Shown piece after piece: positions 8,751 through 16,819 of a stretch of 64,000 nucleotides of DNA. The stretch is taken from assembly GCF_022698165.1 (NCBI RefSeq), contig NZ_JALDAY010000003.1, forward strand, positions 702,833-766,832, given 5' to 3'. The notes beneath the pieces are model-generated. The model was not told the origin of the DNA. It saw only the letters and a program-made list of their open reading frames with translations, and searched no databases. The translations under genes were made by a program, and so were the position numbers. Source of the DNA: Streptomyces cylindrosporus (lineage in GTDB: Bacteria; Actinomycetota; Actinomycetes; Streptomycetales; Streptomycetaceae). The stretch's first letter is position 1. Each line of letters begins with the position of its first letter.

Positions 8751-9689
8751 TCAGGCTGTAACCGGTCGTTCCACCAACGCCAGCGCGAGGTGCGGAAGTT
8801 CTGTGAGATCCGCCGCAGCCCCACTCAGCCAGTGCACCCGGGGATCGCGCCTGAACCATGAATCCTGGCGGCGCGCGAAGCGCTTGGTGGCGCGTACGGT
8901 CTCGGCGCGCGCCTCTTCGAGCGTGCACTCGCCGGAGAGCGCCGCGAGCACCTGCTGGTAGCCCAGCGCACGCGAGGCCGTGACCCCCTCGCGCAGGCCC
9001 CGCGCCTCCAGCGCGCGCACCTCGTCCACGAGCCCCGCGTCCCACATCCGGTCGACCCGGCGCGCGATGCGCTCGTCGAGCTCGGGGCGGGCCACGTCGA
9101 CGCCGATCTGGACGGTGTCGTAGACCGAGTCGTGGCCGGGGAGGTTGGCGGTGAAGGGCTTGCCGGTGATCTCGATCACTTCGAGGGCCCGGACGATACG
9201 GCGGCCGTTGCTGGGCAGGATCGCGGTCGCGGCCTCGGGGTCCGCGGCGGCCAGGCGGGCGTGCAGGGCGCCGGAGCCGCGCAGCGTGAGTTCCTCCTCC
9301 AGGCGGGCCCTGACCTCGGGGTCCGTGCCGGGGAACTCCAGGTTGTCGACGGCCCCGCGGACGTAGAGCCCGGAGCCGCCGACCAGGACCGGCCAGCGGC
9401 CCTCGGCCAGCAGGGCGTCGATGCGCTCCCGGGCGAGCCGCTGGTACTCGGCGACGGACGCCGTGACCGTGACGTCCCAGATGTCCAGGAGGTGGTGCGG
9501 GACGCCGCCGCGCTCCTCGGGCGTCAGCTTGGCGGTGCCGATGTCCATCCCTCGGTAGAGCTGCATGGAGTCGGCGTTGACGACCTCGCCGCCCAGCCGC
9601 TGGGCGAGGAAGACGCCCAGATCGGACTTTCCGGCCGCGGTCGGTCCGACGACGGCGATGACTCGGGGGGCGGGGGGTGCGCTGCTCAC
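8751..9689 (-). CDS. miaA: tRNA dimethylallyltransferase
   Basis: Transfers a dimethylallyl group to N6 of A37 in tRNAs reading UNN codons, making the substrate for MiaB, which is encoded 1.9 kb downstream on the same strand (312 aa, normal length). The P-loop is GPTAAGKSD (15-23), followed by the conserved VNADSMQLYRGMDIGTAK block (37-54). The SNGRRIVRALEVIEITGKP and ASRALGYQQVL motifs are both present. The start is a GTG at 9689 with no clear Shine-Dalgarno sequence. Confidence 0.95.
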   Translation of the reverse strand: MSSAPPAPRVIAVVGPTAAGKSDLGVFLAQRLGGEVVNADSMQLYRGMDIGTAKLTPEERGGVPHHLLDIWDVTVTASVAEYQRLARERIDALLAEGRWPVLVGGSGLYVRGAVDNLEFPGTDPEVRARLEEELTLRGSGALHARLAAADPEAATAILPSNGRRIVRALEVIEITGKPFTANLPGHDSVYDTVQIGVDVARPELDERIARRVDRMWDAGLVDEVRALEARGLREGVTASRALGYQQVLAALSGECTLEEARAETVRATKRFARRQDSWFRRDPRVHWLSGAAADLTELPHLALALVERPVTA

Positions 9690-9872
9690 CGCACCAGTCT
9701 CGCAAACCCCGGAGCCTCTCCTCGAACGAGTTACGTGACGGGGCGTGAGCGGGGTCGTTGCCCGTTGCGAGGTTCGCGCCGCCGGTTTTCGGGAGGCGGC
9801 GACCCGGTCGACGCAAATGGGCGCACCGGACGACGCGGGATTTCGCCCGCACGAGTAACGTATGGAGTGGAT

Positions 9873-10157
9873 ATGGGCGTTTTGGCACGACTTCTCCGGA
9901 GGTCGAAGGCTACGGAGGAGGCGTCAACCGCCGAGGAGCGGGCCGGCACACCGACGGCCGAGCCCGTGGCGGAGGAGGCGGCAGAGGCGAAGGGGTCGGC
10001 CGCGGCCGAGGGCAGCACCGCCGAGGAGCGGACCGAGGCCGAGACGGCGGCGGACGAGGCCGCCGGGACCGTGTCCGGCGACGGCGTCGAGATCCCCAAG
10101 CAGCAGTCCGCCGAGGAGGCGGCCGACAGCGAGGCCGGCGAGGGCGCCCGCACATGA
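9873..10157 (+). CDS. Acidic low-complexity small protein
   Basis: Unrecognised 94-aa protein. It has a short basic N-terminus (MGVLARLLRRSK), and the rest is almost entirely Ala/Glu/Thr/Gly, likely disordered. The ATG at 9873 has GGAG 5 nt upstream. It sits 60 bp before the MT0933-like antitoxin gene on the same strand, and both proteins begin with a short amphipathic MG(V/L)L stretch. No toxin-like fold is visible. Confidence 0.65.
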   Translation: MGVLARLLRRSKATEEASTAEERAGTPTAEPVAEEAAEAKGSAAAEGSTAEERTEAETAADEAAGTVSGDGVEIPKQQSAEEAADSEAGEGART

Positions 10158-10217
10158 CCGCGCCGTGCGCGGGTACCCCCGGGAGCTGAGCGGGCCCGGG
10201 CTACAGGAAGGTGGACC

Positions 10218-10487
10218 ATGGGTCTCCTGAACAATTTGAAGGCCAAGCTCTCCCCGGCCAAGGACAAGGTCTCCGGCCTCGCGCAGCAGCACGGGGACAA
10301 GATCTCGCACGGTCTGGACAGGGCCGCGAAGGTCGTGGACGAGAAGACCAAGGGCAAGTACAGCGACAAGATCCAGACCGGGACCGGCAAGGCCAAGGGA
10401 GCCATGGACCGGCTCGCGCACAAGAGCGGCACGGACACGGGCGGCGGCACGGTGCCGCCGGACACTCCGACGCCGCCGGCTTCCTGA
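10218..10487 (+). CDS. MT0933-like antitoxin-family small protein
   Basis: 89-aa Lys/Asp-rich protein beginning MGLLNNLKAKLSPAKDKV, then a repeated helical pattern with HGDKISHGLDRAAKVVDEKTKGKYSDKI, which I recognise as the actinobacterial antitoxin family named after MT0933 of M. tuberculosis. An AGGAAGG ribosome-binding site precedes the ATG. A strong terminator follows at 10511-10554. No toxin partner is seen next to it, so a toxin-antitoxin role rests only on family resemblance. Confidence 0.8.
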   Translation: MGLLNNLKAKLSPAKDKVSGLAQQHGDKISHGLDRAAKVVDEKTKGKYSDKIQTGTGKAKGAMDRLAHKSGTDTGGGTVPPDTPTPPAS

Positions 10488-10510
10488 GCGGCAACGGCAC
10501 GGCACATCGA

Positions 10511-10554
10511 CGGACGGCCGCGGAGCACCGCCTCCCGGCCGTCCGCCGTTTTTT
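10511..10554 (+). terminator. Rho-independent terminator after antitoxin gene
   Basis: Stem arms CGGACGGCCG (10511-10520) and CGGCCGTCCG (10536-10545) are followed by six T at 10549-10554. Confidence 0.9.
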
Positions 10555-10649
10555 CCGCTTTTCCGCGCCCGCGCGGGCGCGAGTGGTTCTCCGGGCGGTA
10601 CGAAGGGGTCGTGTCTCCGGGCGGTACGAGGGGGTCGTGCGCGTCGGCC

Positions 10650-11363
10650 CTACGACCAGGTCGCGACCACGTACCCGACCCCGTACGGCGCGTCCTCGTA
10701 CAGCAGCGCGCCGGCCAGGTCCGCGCCCTCCGCCGCGCCCGCGAGGACCTGCCAGGGGGCCCGGCCCGAGGCCTTCAGCTGGTACGCCAGCTCGGTGTCC
10801 AGCGCCTTGAGGGCCGCCACGTCCGCCGTCCCCAGCGCACGCGCGACCTCCGCGTCGAAGGGTGCCGCGCGCTCGTCGAGGTAGCCGGGGGCCTTGAGCG
10901 TGCGGCAGGCGCTGGCGTCGCCCATCACCAGCAGCGCCACCCGCTCGGCCCGGGCGGCGATTTCCCTTCCGACTTCAATACACCGCTCGGCGGCGAGAGG
11001 TTCCCCCACGCCGAGTCCCTCGATCGGGGCGTCGGACCAGCCGGTGCGCTCCAGCAGCCACGCGGCGACGGCGAGGGACGGCGGAAGCTCGCGCCCGGAC
11101 GCCGGGCCCTCCCCCGGGCCCAGCCGTACGTCCAGGTCCACGCCGAAGCCGCGGAAGGAGCCCCGCGTGCCCTGCGGATGCGTGCCGCGGCCGCTCTGCT
11201 CGGCGGGGCCGAGCACCACGAGCAGGTCGGGGCGGGCGGCGGCAAGCACGCCGAGCGCGTCCGTACAGGCGGCATGCGCGGCGTCCAGCTCGCGCGCGGC
11301 GCCCGCGGCGACCGCGGGCACGAGCAGGGGTGGGCAGGGGCAGACGGCGGCGGCGACAAGCAT
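10650..11363 (-). CDS. Class III extradiol dioxygenase-fold protein
   Basis: 237-aa protein with the look of the LigB/MEMO-like fold: MLVAAAVCPCPPLLVPAVAAG at the N-terminus, a DLLVVLGPAEQSG strand-loop, and a VALLVMGDASAC segment. It corresponds to the 'class III extradiol dioxygenase subunit B-like' proteins next to miaB in actinobacteria. The usual metal-binding His after the first strand is not obvious (CPCPP occupies that place), so enzymatic activity is uncertain. The ATG at 11363 matches the fold's first strand. The open frame continues upstream (see findings). Miscellaneous: no clear Shine-Dalgarno sequence. Confidence 0.7.
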   Translation of the reverse strand: MLVAAAVCPCPPLLVPAVAAGAARELDAAHAACTDALGVLAAARPDLLVVLGPAEQSGRGTHPQGTRGSFRGFGVDLDVRLGPGEGPASGRELPPSLAVAAWLLERTGWSDAPIEGLGVGEPLAAERCIEVGREIAARAERVALLVMGDASACRTLKAPGYLDERAAPFDAEVARALGTADVAALKALDTELAYQLKASGRAPWQVLAGAAEGADLAGALLYEDAPYGVGYVVATWS

Positions 11364-11561
11364 GATCGGCAGCCTACTTCCCGGCGTGCCCGCGTTGAGG
11401 CCCGTCTGGTTCCACGCCCACGGCCAGGGCTCCGGACGGGTGCTCCAGGCCGGTCCGGCGAGGCGGTGGATCACCCGGTACGTGGTCGTCGCGCCCTCGA
11501 TGCGCGCGTCGTACGCGTCCCCGTAGAGGCGGGCGCGGGCCCCGTCGAGGGCGCCCAGGGC

Positions 11562-11610
11562 GTTCAGTGTGCGGGGCGCCCCGGGAGTTCAGTGTGCGGG
11601 GCGCCCCGGG
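11562..11610. repeat. 24-bp direct repeat, two copies
   Basis: GTTCAGTGTGCGGGGCGCCC plus CGGG occurs at 11562-11585 and again at 11587-11610. A third decayed copy (GCTCAGTGCGCCGCGC) runs into the miaB stop codon. Each copy contains the palindrome GGGGCGCCCC. Confidence 0.85.
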
Positions 11611-11613
11611 CGC

Positions 11614-13140
11614 TCAGTGCGCCGCGCAGCCTCCCGTCGCCGCCGGCAGCGGCTCCGGTACGCCGATCTTCGGCAGGCCCAGCATGACGCCCGCCGGCTT
11701 CGCGGCCTCCGCCGCGTTGCGCTTCTCCCAGGCGTCGCCCGCGCGCGTGCGGCGCACGTCGAGGGCCGGACCCTCCGCGAGGAGGTGGTGCGGGGCAGCG
11801 TAGGTGATCTCGACCGTGACGACGTCGCCGGGGCGGACCTCCTCGTCGGGCTTGGTGAAGTGGACCAGGCGGTTGTCGGGGGCGCGGCCGGAGAGGCGGT
11901 GGGTGGCGCCGTCCTTGCGGCCCTCGCCCTCGGCGACCATCAGCTCCAGGGTGCGGCCGACCTGCTTCTTGTTCTCCTCCCAGGAGATCTCCTCCTGAAG
12001 GGCGACAAGACGCTCGTAACGCGCCTGGACGACCTCCTTGGGGATCTGGTTCTCCATGGTGGCGGCCGGGGTTCCGGGGCGCTTGGAGTACTGGAAGGTG
12101 AAGGCCTGGGCGAAGCGGGCCTCGCGGACCACGTGCAGGGTCTGCTCGAAGTCCTCCTCGGTCTCGCCGGGGAAGCCCACGATGATGTCGGTGGTGATCG
12201 CGGCGTGCGGGATGGCGGCGCGGACCTTCTCGATGATCCCGAGGTAGCGCTCCTGCCGGTACGAGCGGCGCATCGCCTTCAGGACCGTGTCCGAACCGGA
12301 CTGCAGGGGCATGTGCAGCTGCGGCATCACGTTCGGCGTCTCCGCCATCGCCGCGATCACGTCGTCCGTGAAGTCGCGCGGGTGCGGGGAGGTGAAGCGG
12401 ACGCGCTCCAGGCCCTCGATCGTGCCGCAGGCCCGCAGCAGCTTGCTGAAGGCCTCGCGGTCGCCGATGTCGGAGCCGTACGCGTTGACGTTCTGCCCGA
12501 GCAGGGTGATCTCGGAGACGCCCTCGGCGACCAGGGCCTCGATCTCGGCCAGGATGTCGCCGGTGCGGCGGTCCTTCTCCTTGCCGCGCAGGGCCGGGAC
12601 GATGCAGAACGTGCAGGTGTTGTTGCAGCCGACGGAGATCGACACCCACGCGGCGTACGCGCTCTCGCGGCGGGTCGGCAGGGTGGACGGGAACGCCTCC
12701 AGCGACTCGGCGATCTCGACCTGCGCCTCCTCCTGCACGCGCGCGCGTTCCAGCAGCACCGGGAGCTTGCCGATGTTGTGCGTGCCGAAGACGACGTCCA
12801 CCCAGGGCGCCTTCTTCACGATGGTGTCGCGGTCCTTCTGCGCGAGGCAGCCGCCGACCGCGATCTGCATGCCCGGCCGCGAGGCCTTGCGGGGCGCGAG
12901 GCGGCCGAGGTTGCCGTACAGCCGGTTGTCGGCGTTCTCCCGCACCGCGCAGGTGTTGAAGACCACGACGTCGGCGTCGCCGTCGGAGCCCTCGGGGGCG
13001 CGCACGTAACCGGCGTCCTCCAGCAGTCCGGACAATCGCTCGGAGTCGTGGACGTTCATCTGGCACCCGTAAGTGCGCACTTCGTAGGTCTTGGGTGACT
13101 GAACGTCCACTGCCGGGCTCCGGTCGCTGCTGCTGGTCAT
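11614..13140 (-). CDS. miaB: tRNA-2-methylthio-N6-dimethylallyladenosine synthase
   Basis: Radical-SAM methylthiotransferase that adds the 2-methylthio group to the tRNA base modified by MiaA (508 aa). The N-terminal UPF0004 domain carries the auxiliary cluster cysteines C26, C64 and C98. The radical-SAM motif GCNNTCTFC has C172, C176 and C179. A TRAM domain lies at about 395-460. The C-terminal 45 residues are a streptomycete extension. The ATG at 13140 has no strong ribosome-binding site, and the conserved [11 protein letters not shown] block begins 24 residues later. Confidence 0.95.
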   Translation of the reverse strand: MTSSSDRSPAVDVQSPKTYEVRTYGCQMNVHDSERLSGLLEDAGYVRAPEGSDGDADVVVFNTCAVRENADNRLYGNLGRLAPRKASRPGMQIAVGGCLAQKDRDTIVKKAPWVDVVFGTHNIGKLPVLLERARVQEEAQVEIAESLEAFPSTLPTRRESAYAAWVSISVGCNNTCTFCIVPALRGKEKDRRTGDILAEIEALVAEGVSEITLLGQNVNAYGSDIGDREAFSKLLRACGTIEGLERVRFTSPHPRDFTDDVIAAMAETPNVMPQLHMPLQSGSDTVLKAMRRSYRQERYLGIIEKVRAAIPHAAITTDIIVGFPGETEEDFEQTLHVVREARFAQAFTFQYSKRPGTPAATMENQIPKEVVQARYERLVALQEEISWEENKKQVGRTLELMVAEGEGRKDGATHRLSGRAPDNRLVHFTKPDEEVRPGDVVTVEITYAAPHHLLAEGPALDVRRTRAGDAWEKRNAAEAAKPAGVMLGLPKIGVPEPLPAATGGCAAH

Positions 13141-13195
13141 GCGTCAAGGGTAGGCGGTCCCACCGACACCCCCTCCCCCGCGGCCGCCAGGGGTC

Positions 13196-13840
13196 TCAGG
13201 GTTCGATCAGACCGGCACGGATCGCGTAGCGGGTGAGCTCCAGGCGGTCGCGCATGCCGAGCTTGTGGAGCAGGTTGGCGCGGTGGCGCTCGACCGTCTT
13301 CGCGCTGATGAAGAGCAGGTCGGCGATCTCCTTGGAGGTGTGGCCCTCGGCCACCAGCTTGAGGATCTCCTCCTCGCGCTCGGTGACCGCCCGGGCCGGC
13401 AGGTCGTCGCCCCGGCGCAGCCGCTCCAGATACGAGCGCACCAGGGCGCGCTCGGCGCCCGGATACACGAAGGGCTCGTCGCGCATCGCCGCCCGGCACG
13501 CCTCCACCAGGTCGCGGTCGGCGACCGACTTGAGGACATAACCGCTGGCCCCGGCCTTCAGGGCCTCGAAGAAGTACTGCTCGTTGTCGTACATGGTCAG
13601 CACCAGCGTGCGCAGGCCGGGCAGCCGCCGGGAAAGTTCGCGGGCCGCTTGGAGGCCGGTCTGGCGGGGCATGGCGATGTCCAGGACGGCGAGATCGACT
13701 TCACGCGCGCGTGCCAGCTCGACCGCCTCCGCGCCGTCCCCGGCCTCGGCGACGACCGTGAGGTCCGGTTCGCCGTCCAGGATGAGGCGGACCCCGCGGC
13801 GTACGAGCGCGTGGTCGTCGGCGAGAAGGATGCGGATCAC
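13196..13840 (-). CDS. NarL/LuxR-type response regulator
   Basis: 214-aa two-component regulator. The receiver domain (1-120) has ADDH acidic residues and phospho-acceptor D54 in AVLDIAMP. The C-terminal LuxR helix-turn-helix (about 150-210) has LTEREEEILKLVAEGHT-like text and TVERHRANLLHKLG. It starts with a GTG at 13840 that overlaps the stop of its kinase by 4 nt, so the pair is translationally coupled. By position it should be the counterpart of the S. coelicolor SCO5784/SCO5785 system, reported to affect secretion and the switch to secondary metabolism. That identity is remembered, not tested. Confidence 0.92.
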   Translation of the reverse strand: MIRILLADDHALVRRGVRLILDGEPDLTVVAEAGDGAEAVELARAREVDLAVLDIAMPRQTGLQAARELSRRLPGLRTLVLTMYDNEQYFFEALKAGASGYVLKSVADRDLVEACRAAMRDEPFVYPGAERALVRSYLERLRRGDDLPARAVTEREEEILKLVAEGHTSKEIADLLFISAKTVERHRANLLHKLGMRDRLELTRYAIRAGLIEP

Positions 13841-14892
13841 TGCCGTGCCCCCGCGGCTAGCGGTACGCGCAGGCGTACGTCCGTGCCGTCCTCGGGGCCC
13901 GGCAGCAGCGAGAGCTCGGCTCCGACCAGCAGGGCCCGTTCGCGCATCCCCCGTATCCCGGCGCCCTCCGGGGCCGTACCGAGGCCCCTGCCGTTGTCCC
14001 TGACGAGGAGTTCGACGCCGCCGGCGACCCGGGCGAGGCTGATCTCCGCGCGGTCTGCGCCCGCGTGGCGGGCCGTGTTGGTGAGGCCCTCCTGGGCGAC
14101 GCGGTAGACCACCAGTTCCGACTCCTCGGTCAGCGGGGGCAGATCGCCCGGGACGTGGTGCCGTACCGTCAGCCCGCGCGTGGTGAACTCGGCCGCCAGC
14201 GAACGCACCGCGCTGGCCAGGCCGAGCTCCTCCAGTACGCCGGGGCGCAGCCGGCGCGCGATGCGGCGGATCTCGTCGAGACCGGCCCGGGTGGCCTCCT
14301 GGGCCTGGGTGACCTCTTCGCGCAGCTCGTCGGGGGCGCGGTCGGCGACGCGCTTGAGCTGGAGCAGGACCGCGGTCAGGGTCTGGCCGACCTCGTCGTG
14401 CAACTCCCGCGCGATGCGGCGCCGTTCACGCTCCTGCGCGGACAGCGCCCGGGCCGCTCCGGCAGTGCGTTCGCTTTCCAAACGGTCGAGCATCGTGTTG
14501 TACGTCGTGATCAGCTCGGCCGCCTCCGCGGGGCCGGCGACGACCGCGCGGGCGCCGGGGCGCAGCAGGTCGGCCGTGGTCATGGCGCTGCCTAGGCGGC
14601 GCAGCGGGGCGAGTCCGACGCGCAGCACGACCGCGTTGCCGGCCAGGAGCGCGGCGAGGCCCGCGACGACGACCAGGGCCTCGGCGGGCAGCACGGGCGT
14701 GGAGACGGTGACCGGGCCGAGCAGCAGGGCGGCGGCCAGCACCAGGCCGAAGGCGTTGAGGGAGAAGATCCGCCAGAACAGCGACACGGTTCTCCTCCCC
14801 ATCCTCTTCTCCTTCGCGGCCTGGGCTTTCGCCACCGCTTCGGTCACCCTCTCCGTCCGCTCCCGGCCGCGTATATCCGTGCTGTCACCCAT
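13837..14892 (-). CDS. Sensor histidine kinase, HisKA_3 type
   Basis: 351-aa membrane kinase of the NarX/DesK class. Two membrane segments (about 39-60 and 70-92) are separated by only a short loop, so there is little extracellular sensing domain. A HAMP-like linker follows. The phospho-acceptor is H165 in ARELHDEVGQTL. The ATPase domain shows YRVAQEGLTNTARHAGA and DNGRGL. The partner regulator overlaps its 3' end. Confidence 0.92.
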   Translation of the reverse strand: MGDSTDIRGRERTERVTEAVAKAQAAKEKRMGRRTVSLFWRIFSLNAFGLVLAAALLLGPVTVSTPVLPAEALVVVAGLAALLAGNAVVLRVGLAPLRRLGSAMTTADLLRPGARAVVAGPAEAAELITTYNTMLDRLESERTAGAARALSAQERERRRIARELHDEVGQTLTAVLLQLKRVADRAPDELREEVTQAQEATRAGLDEIRRIARRLRPGVLEELGLASAVRSLAAEFTTRGLTVRHHVPGDLPPLTEESELVVYRVAQEGLTNTARHAGADRAEISLARVAGGVELLVRDNGRGLGTAPEGAGIRGMRERALLVGAELSLLPGPEDGTDVRLRVPLAAGARQ

Positions 14893-14973
14893 GTCGCCAC
14901 CGTACGGGCGGATGGCAGCATGCGTTGCGGCCGAGGGTGATCACGGCCCACCAACGGAACAAAGGGGAGAAAC

Positions 14974-15459
14974 GTGTCTGCGCCACGTCTGAGGGCGACA
15001 CCGCTGCCGGGCATCGGAGTCCAGTACGACCTGGTGACCCGGGACGGGCGCCAGCTGTCCGTGGTGGCGCACCGGGACGGCGCCCGCACGGTGAACGTGT
15101 ACCGCGCCGACGACCCCGACTCCTGCGCCCAGTCGCTGCGGCTGACCGGCTCCGAGGCGGGCGCGCTGATCGACGCGCTGAAGCCGTCCCACCACAGCGC
15201 GAGCCTGCTCTACGCCTCCGACCTGGGACTGGTCGCCGAGCGGATCGAGGTGGCCGCCGCCTCGCGCTTCAACGGCCGGGTGCTCGGCGAGACCCGGATG
15301 CGCACCGAGACCGGCGCCTCCGTGGTGGCGGTGCTGCGCCGGGCGGAGGCGATTCCGTCCCCGGCGCCCGACTTCCGGCTGGCGGGCGGCGACATCCTGA
15401 TCGTCGTCGGCACGCGCGAGGGCGTCGACGCCGCCGCGGCGATACTCGGGCGGGAGTGA
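14974..15459 (+). CDS. Cation:proton antiporter regulatory subunit, TrkA-C domain (KhtT-like)
   Basis: 161-aa soluble protein: an N-terminal KhtT-like domain (1-70) and a C-terminal RCK/TrkA-C domain (about 85-160, VLGETRMRTETGASVVAVLR and GGDILIVVGTREG). Such subunits sit on CPA2 antiporters and gate them in response to ions or nucleotides; Bacillus KhtT binds c-di-AMP. The GTG start has AAAGGGGAGAAAC before it. It is followed 4 nt later by its antiporter gene, so the two form an operon. Ligand specificity cannot be read from sequence alone. Confidence 0.88.
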   Translation: MSAPRLRATPLPGIGVQYDLVTRDGRQLSVVAHRDGARTVNVYRADDPDSCAQSLRLTGSEAGALIDALKPSHHSASLLYASDLGLVAERIEVAAASRFNGRVLGETRMRTETGASVVAVLRRAEAIPSPAPDFRLAGGDILIVVGTREGVDAAAAILGRE

Positions 15460-15463
15460 ATTC

Positions 15464-16678
15464 GTGCACTCCGCGGTCCTGTTGATCGAGTTCGGTTCCA
15501 TCCTCCTCGGCCTCGGCCTGCTCGGCCGGTTCGCCGGGCGCTTCCGGCTGTCGCCGATCCCGCTCTATCTGCTCGCCGGGCTGGCCTTCGGCGAGGGCGG
15601 GCTGCTGCCGCTCGGGGCGAGCGAGGAGTTCGTCTCCATCGGTGCCGAGATCGGCGTCATCCTGCTGCTGCTGATGCTCGGCCTGGAGTACACCGCAGGG
15701 GACCTGGTCACCAACCTCAAGGCGCACTACCCCTCCGGACTGGTCGACTGCGCGCTCAACGCCCTGCCGGGCGCCTTGGCGGCGCTGCTGCTGGGCTGGG
15801 GTCCGGTGGCGGCCGTGGTGCTGGCGGGCGTCACCTGGATCTCGTCGTCCGGCGTCATCGCGAAGGTCCTCGGCGACCTGGGCCGGGTCGGCAACCGGGA
15901 GACGCCGGTGATCCTCAGCGTGCTGGTCCTGGAGGACCTGGCGATGGCGGTGTACCTGCCGATCGTGACCGCGCTGGTGGCCGGGGCCGGGCTGCTGGCG
16001 GGGAGCGTGACGCTGGCGGTGGCGCTGGGCGCGGCCGGACTGGTCCTGTTCGTGGCCGTCCGCTACGGGCGCGTCATCTCGCGGTTCGTCTCCAACGACG
16101 ACCCGGAGAAGCTGCTGCTCGTCGTGCTGGGCCTGACGATCCTGGTCGCGGGCGTCGCGCAGCAGCTCCAGGTGTCGGCCGCGGTCGGCGCGTTCCTGGT
16201 CGGCATCGCGCTGTCCGGCGAGGTCGCGGAGGGCGCGCACACCCTGTTGAGCCCGCTGCGCGATCTCTTCGCCGCGGTGTTCTTCGTCTTCTTCGGGCTG
16301 CACACCGACCCGGCGAGCATCCCGCCGGTACTGCTGCCCGCCCTCGCGCTGGCGGTGGTCACGGCCGTCACGAAGATCGCCACGGGCTACTGGGCGGCGC
16401 GCCGGGCCGGCATCTCCGTGAAGGGCCGCTGGCGCGCGGGCGGGGCGCTGGTGGCGCGCGGCGAGTTCTCGATCGTCATCGCGGGACTGGCGGTGAGCGC
16501 CGGCATCGAACCGTCGCTCGGGCCGCTGGCCACGGCGTACGTCCTCATCCTGGTCGTCCTCGGCCCGCTCACGGCGCGCTACACGGAGCCGCTGGCCCGC
16601 TGGTTCGCGGAGCGGCGCGAGCCACGGGCGAGTACGTCACCGGAGGCGGCGAAGGCGGGGGCGCCGGTCGGGGACTGA
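15464..16678 (+). CDS. CPA2-family monovalent cation:proton antiporter (KhtU-like)
   Basis: 404-aa membrane protein with about 12 hydrophobic segments and the Na+/H+-exchanger core. Features include the N-terminal IPLYLLAGLAFGEGGLLP, the central LVLEDLAMAVYLP with paired acidic residues (ED), and FFVFFGLHTDP. It should exchange K+ or Na+ for H+ across the cytoplasmic membrane under control of the KhtT-like subunit just upstream. A GTG start lies 4 nt after that gene. The short C-terminal tail lacks its own RCK domain, consistent with the separate regulatory subunit. Confidence 0.9.
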   Translation: MHSAVLLIEFGSILLGLGLLGRFAGRFRLSPIPLYLLAGLAFGEGGLLPLGASEEFVSIGAEIGVILLLLMLGLEYTAGDLVTNLKAHYPSGLVDCALNALPGALAALLLGWGPVAAVVLAGVTWISSSGVIAKVLGDLGRVGNRETPVILSVLVLEDLAMAVYLPIVTALVAGAGLLAGSVTLAVALGAAGLVLFVAVRYGRVISRFVSNDDPEKLLLVVLGLTILVAGVAQQLQVSAAVGAFLVGIALSGEVAEGAHTLLSPLRDLFAAVFFVFFGLHTDPASIPPVLLPALALAVVTAVTKIATGYWAARRAGISVKGRWRAGGALVARGEFSIVIAGLAVSAGIEPSLGPLATAYVLILVVLGPLTARYTEPLARWFAERREPRASTSPEAAKAGAPVGD

Positions 16679-16819
16679 CACTGAGAGTGGCTCAGGTCAC
16701 ATCGAGATGTGGGCGGACTATGAAGTTCCGGTGGGTGAGTACTGGCATGCTCATGCACAGTTACCCGCCGGTAGGACTCGCGGGTACTTCCCTGTCACCC
16801 CCCACCCTCAGGACCGACC

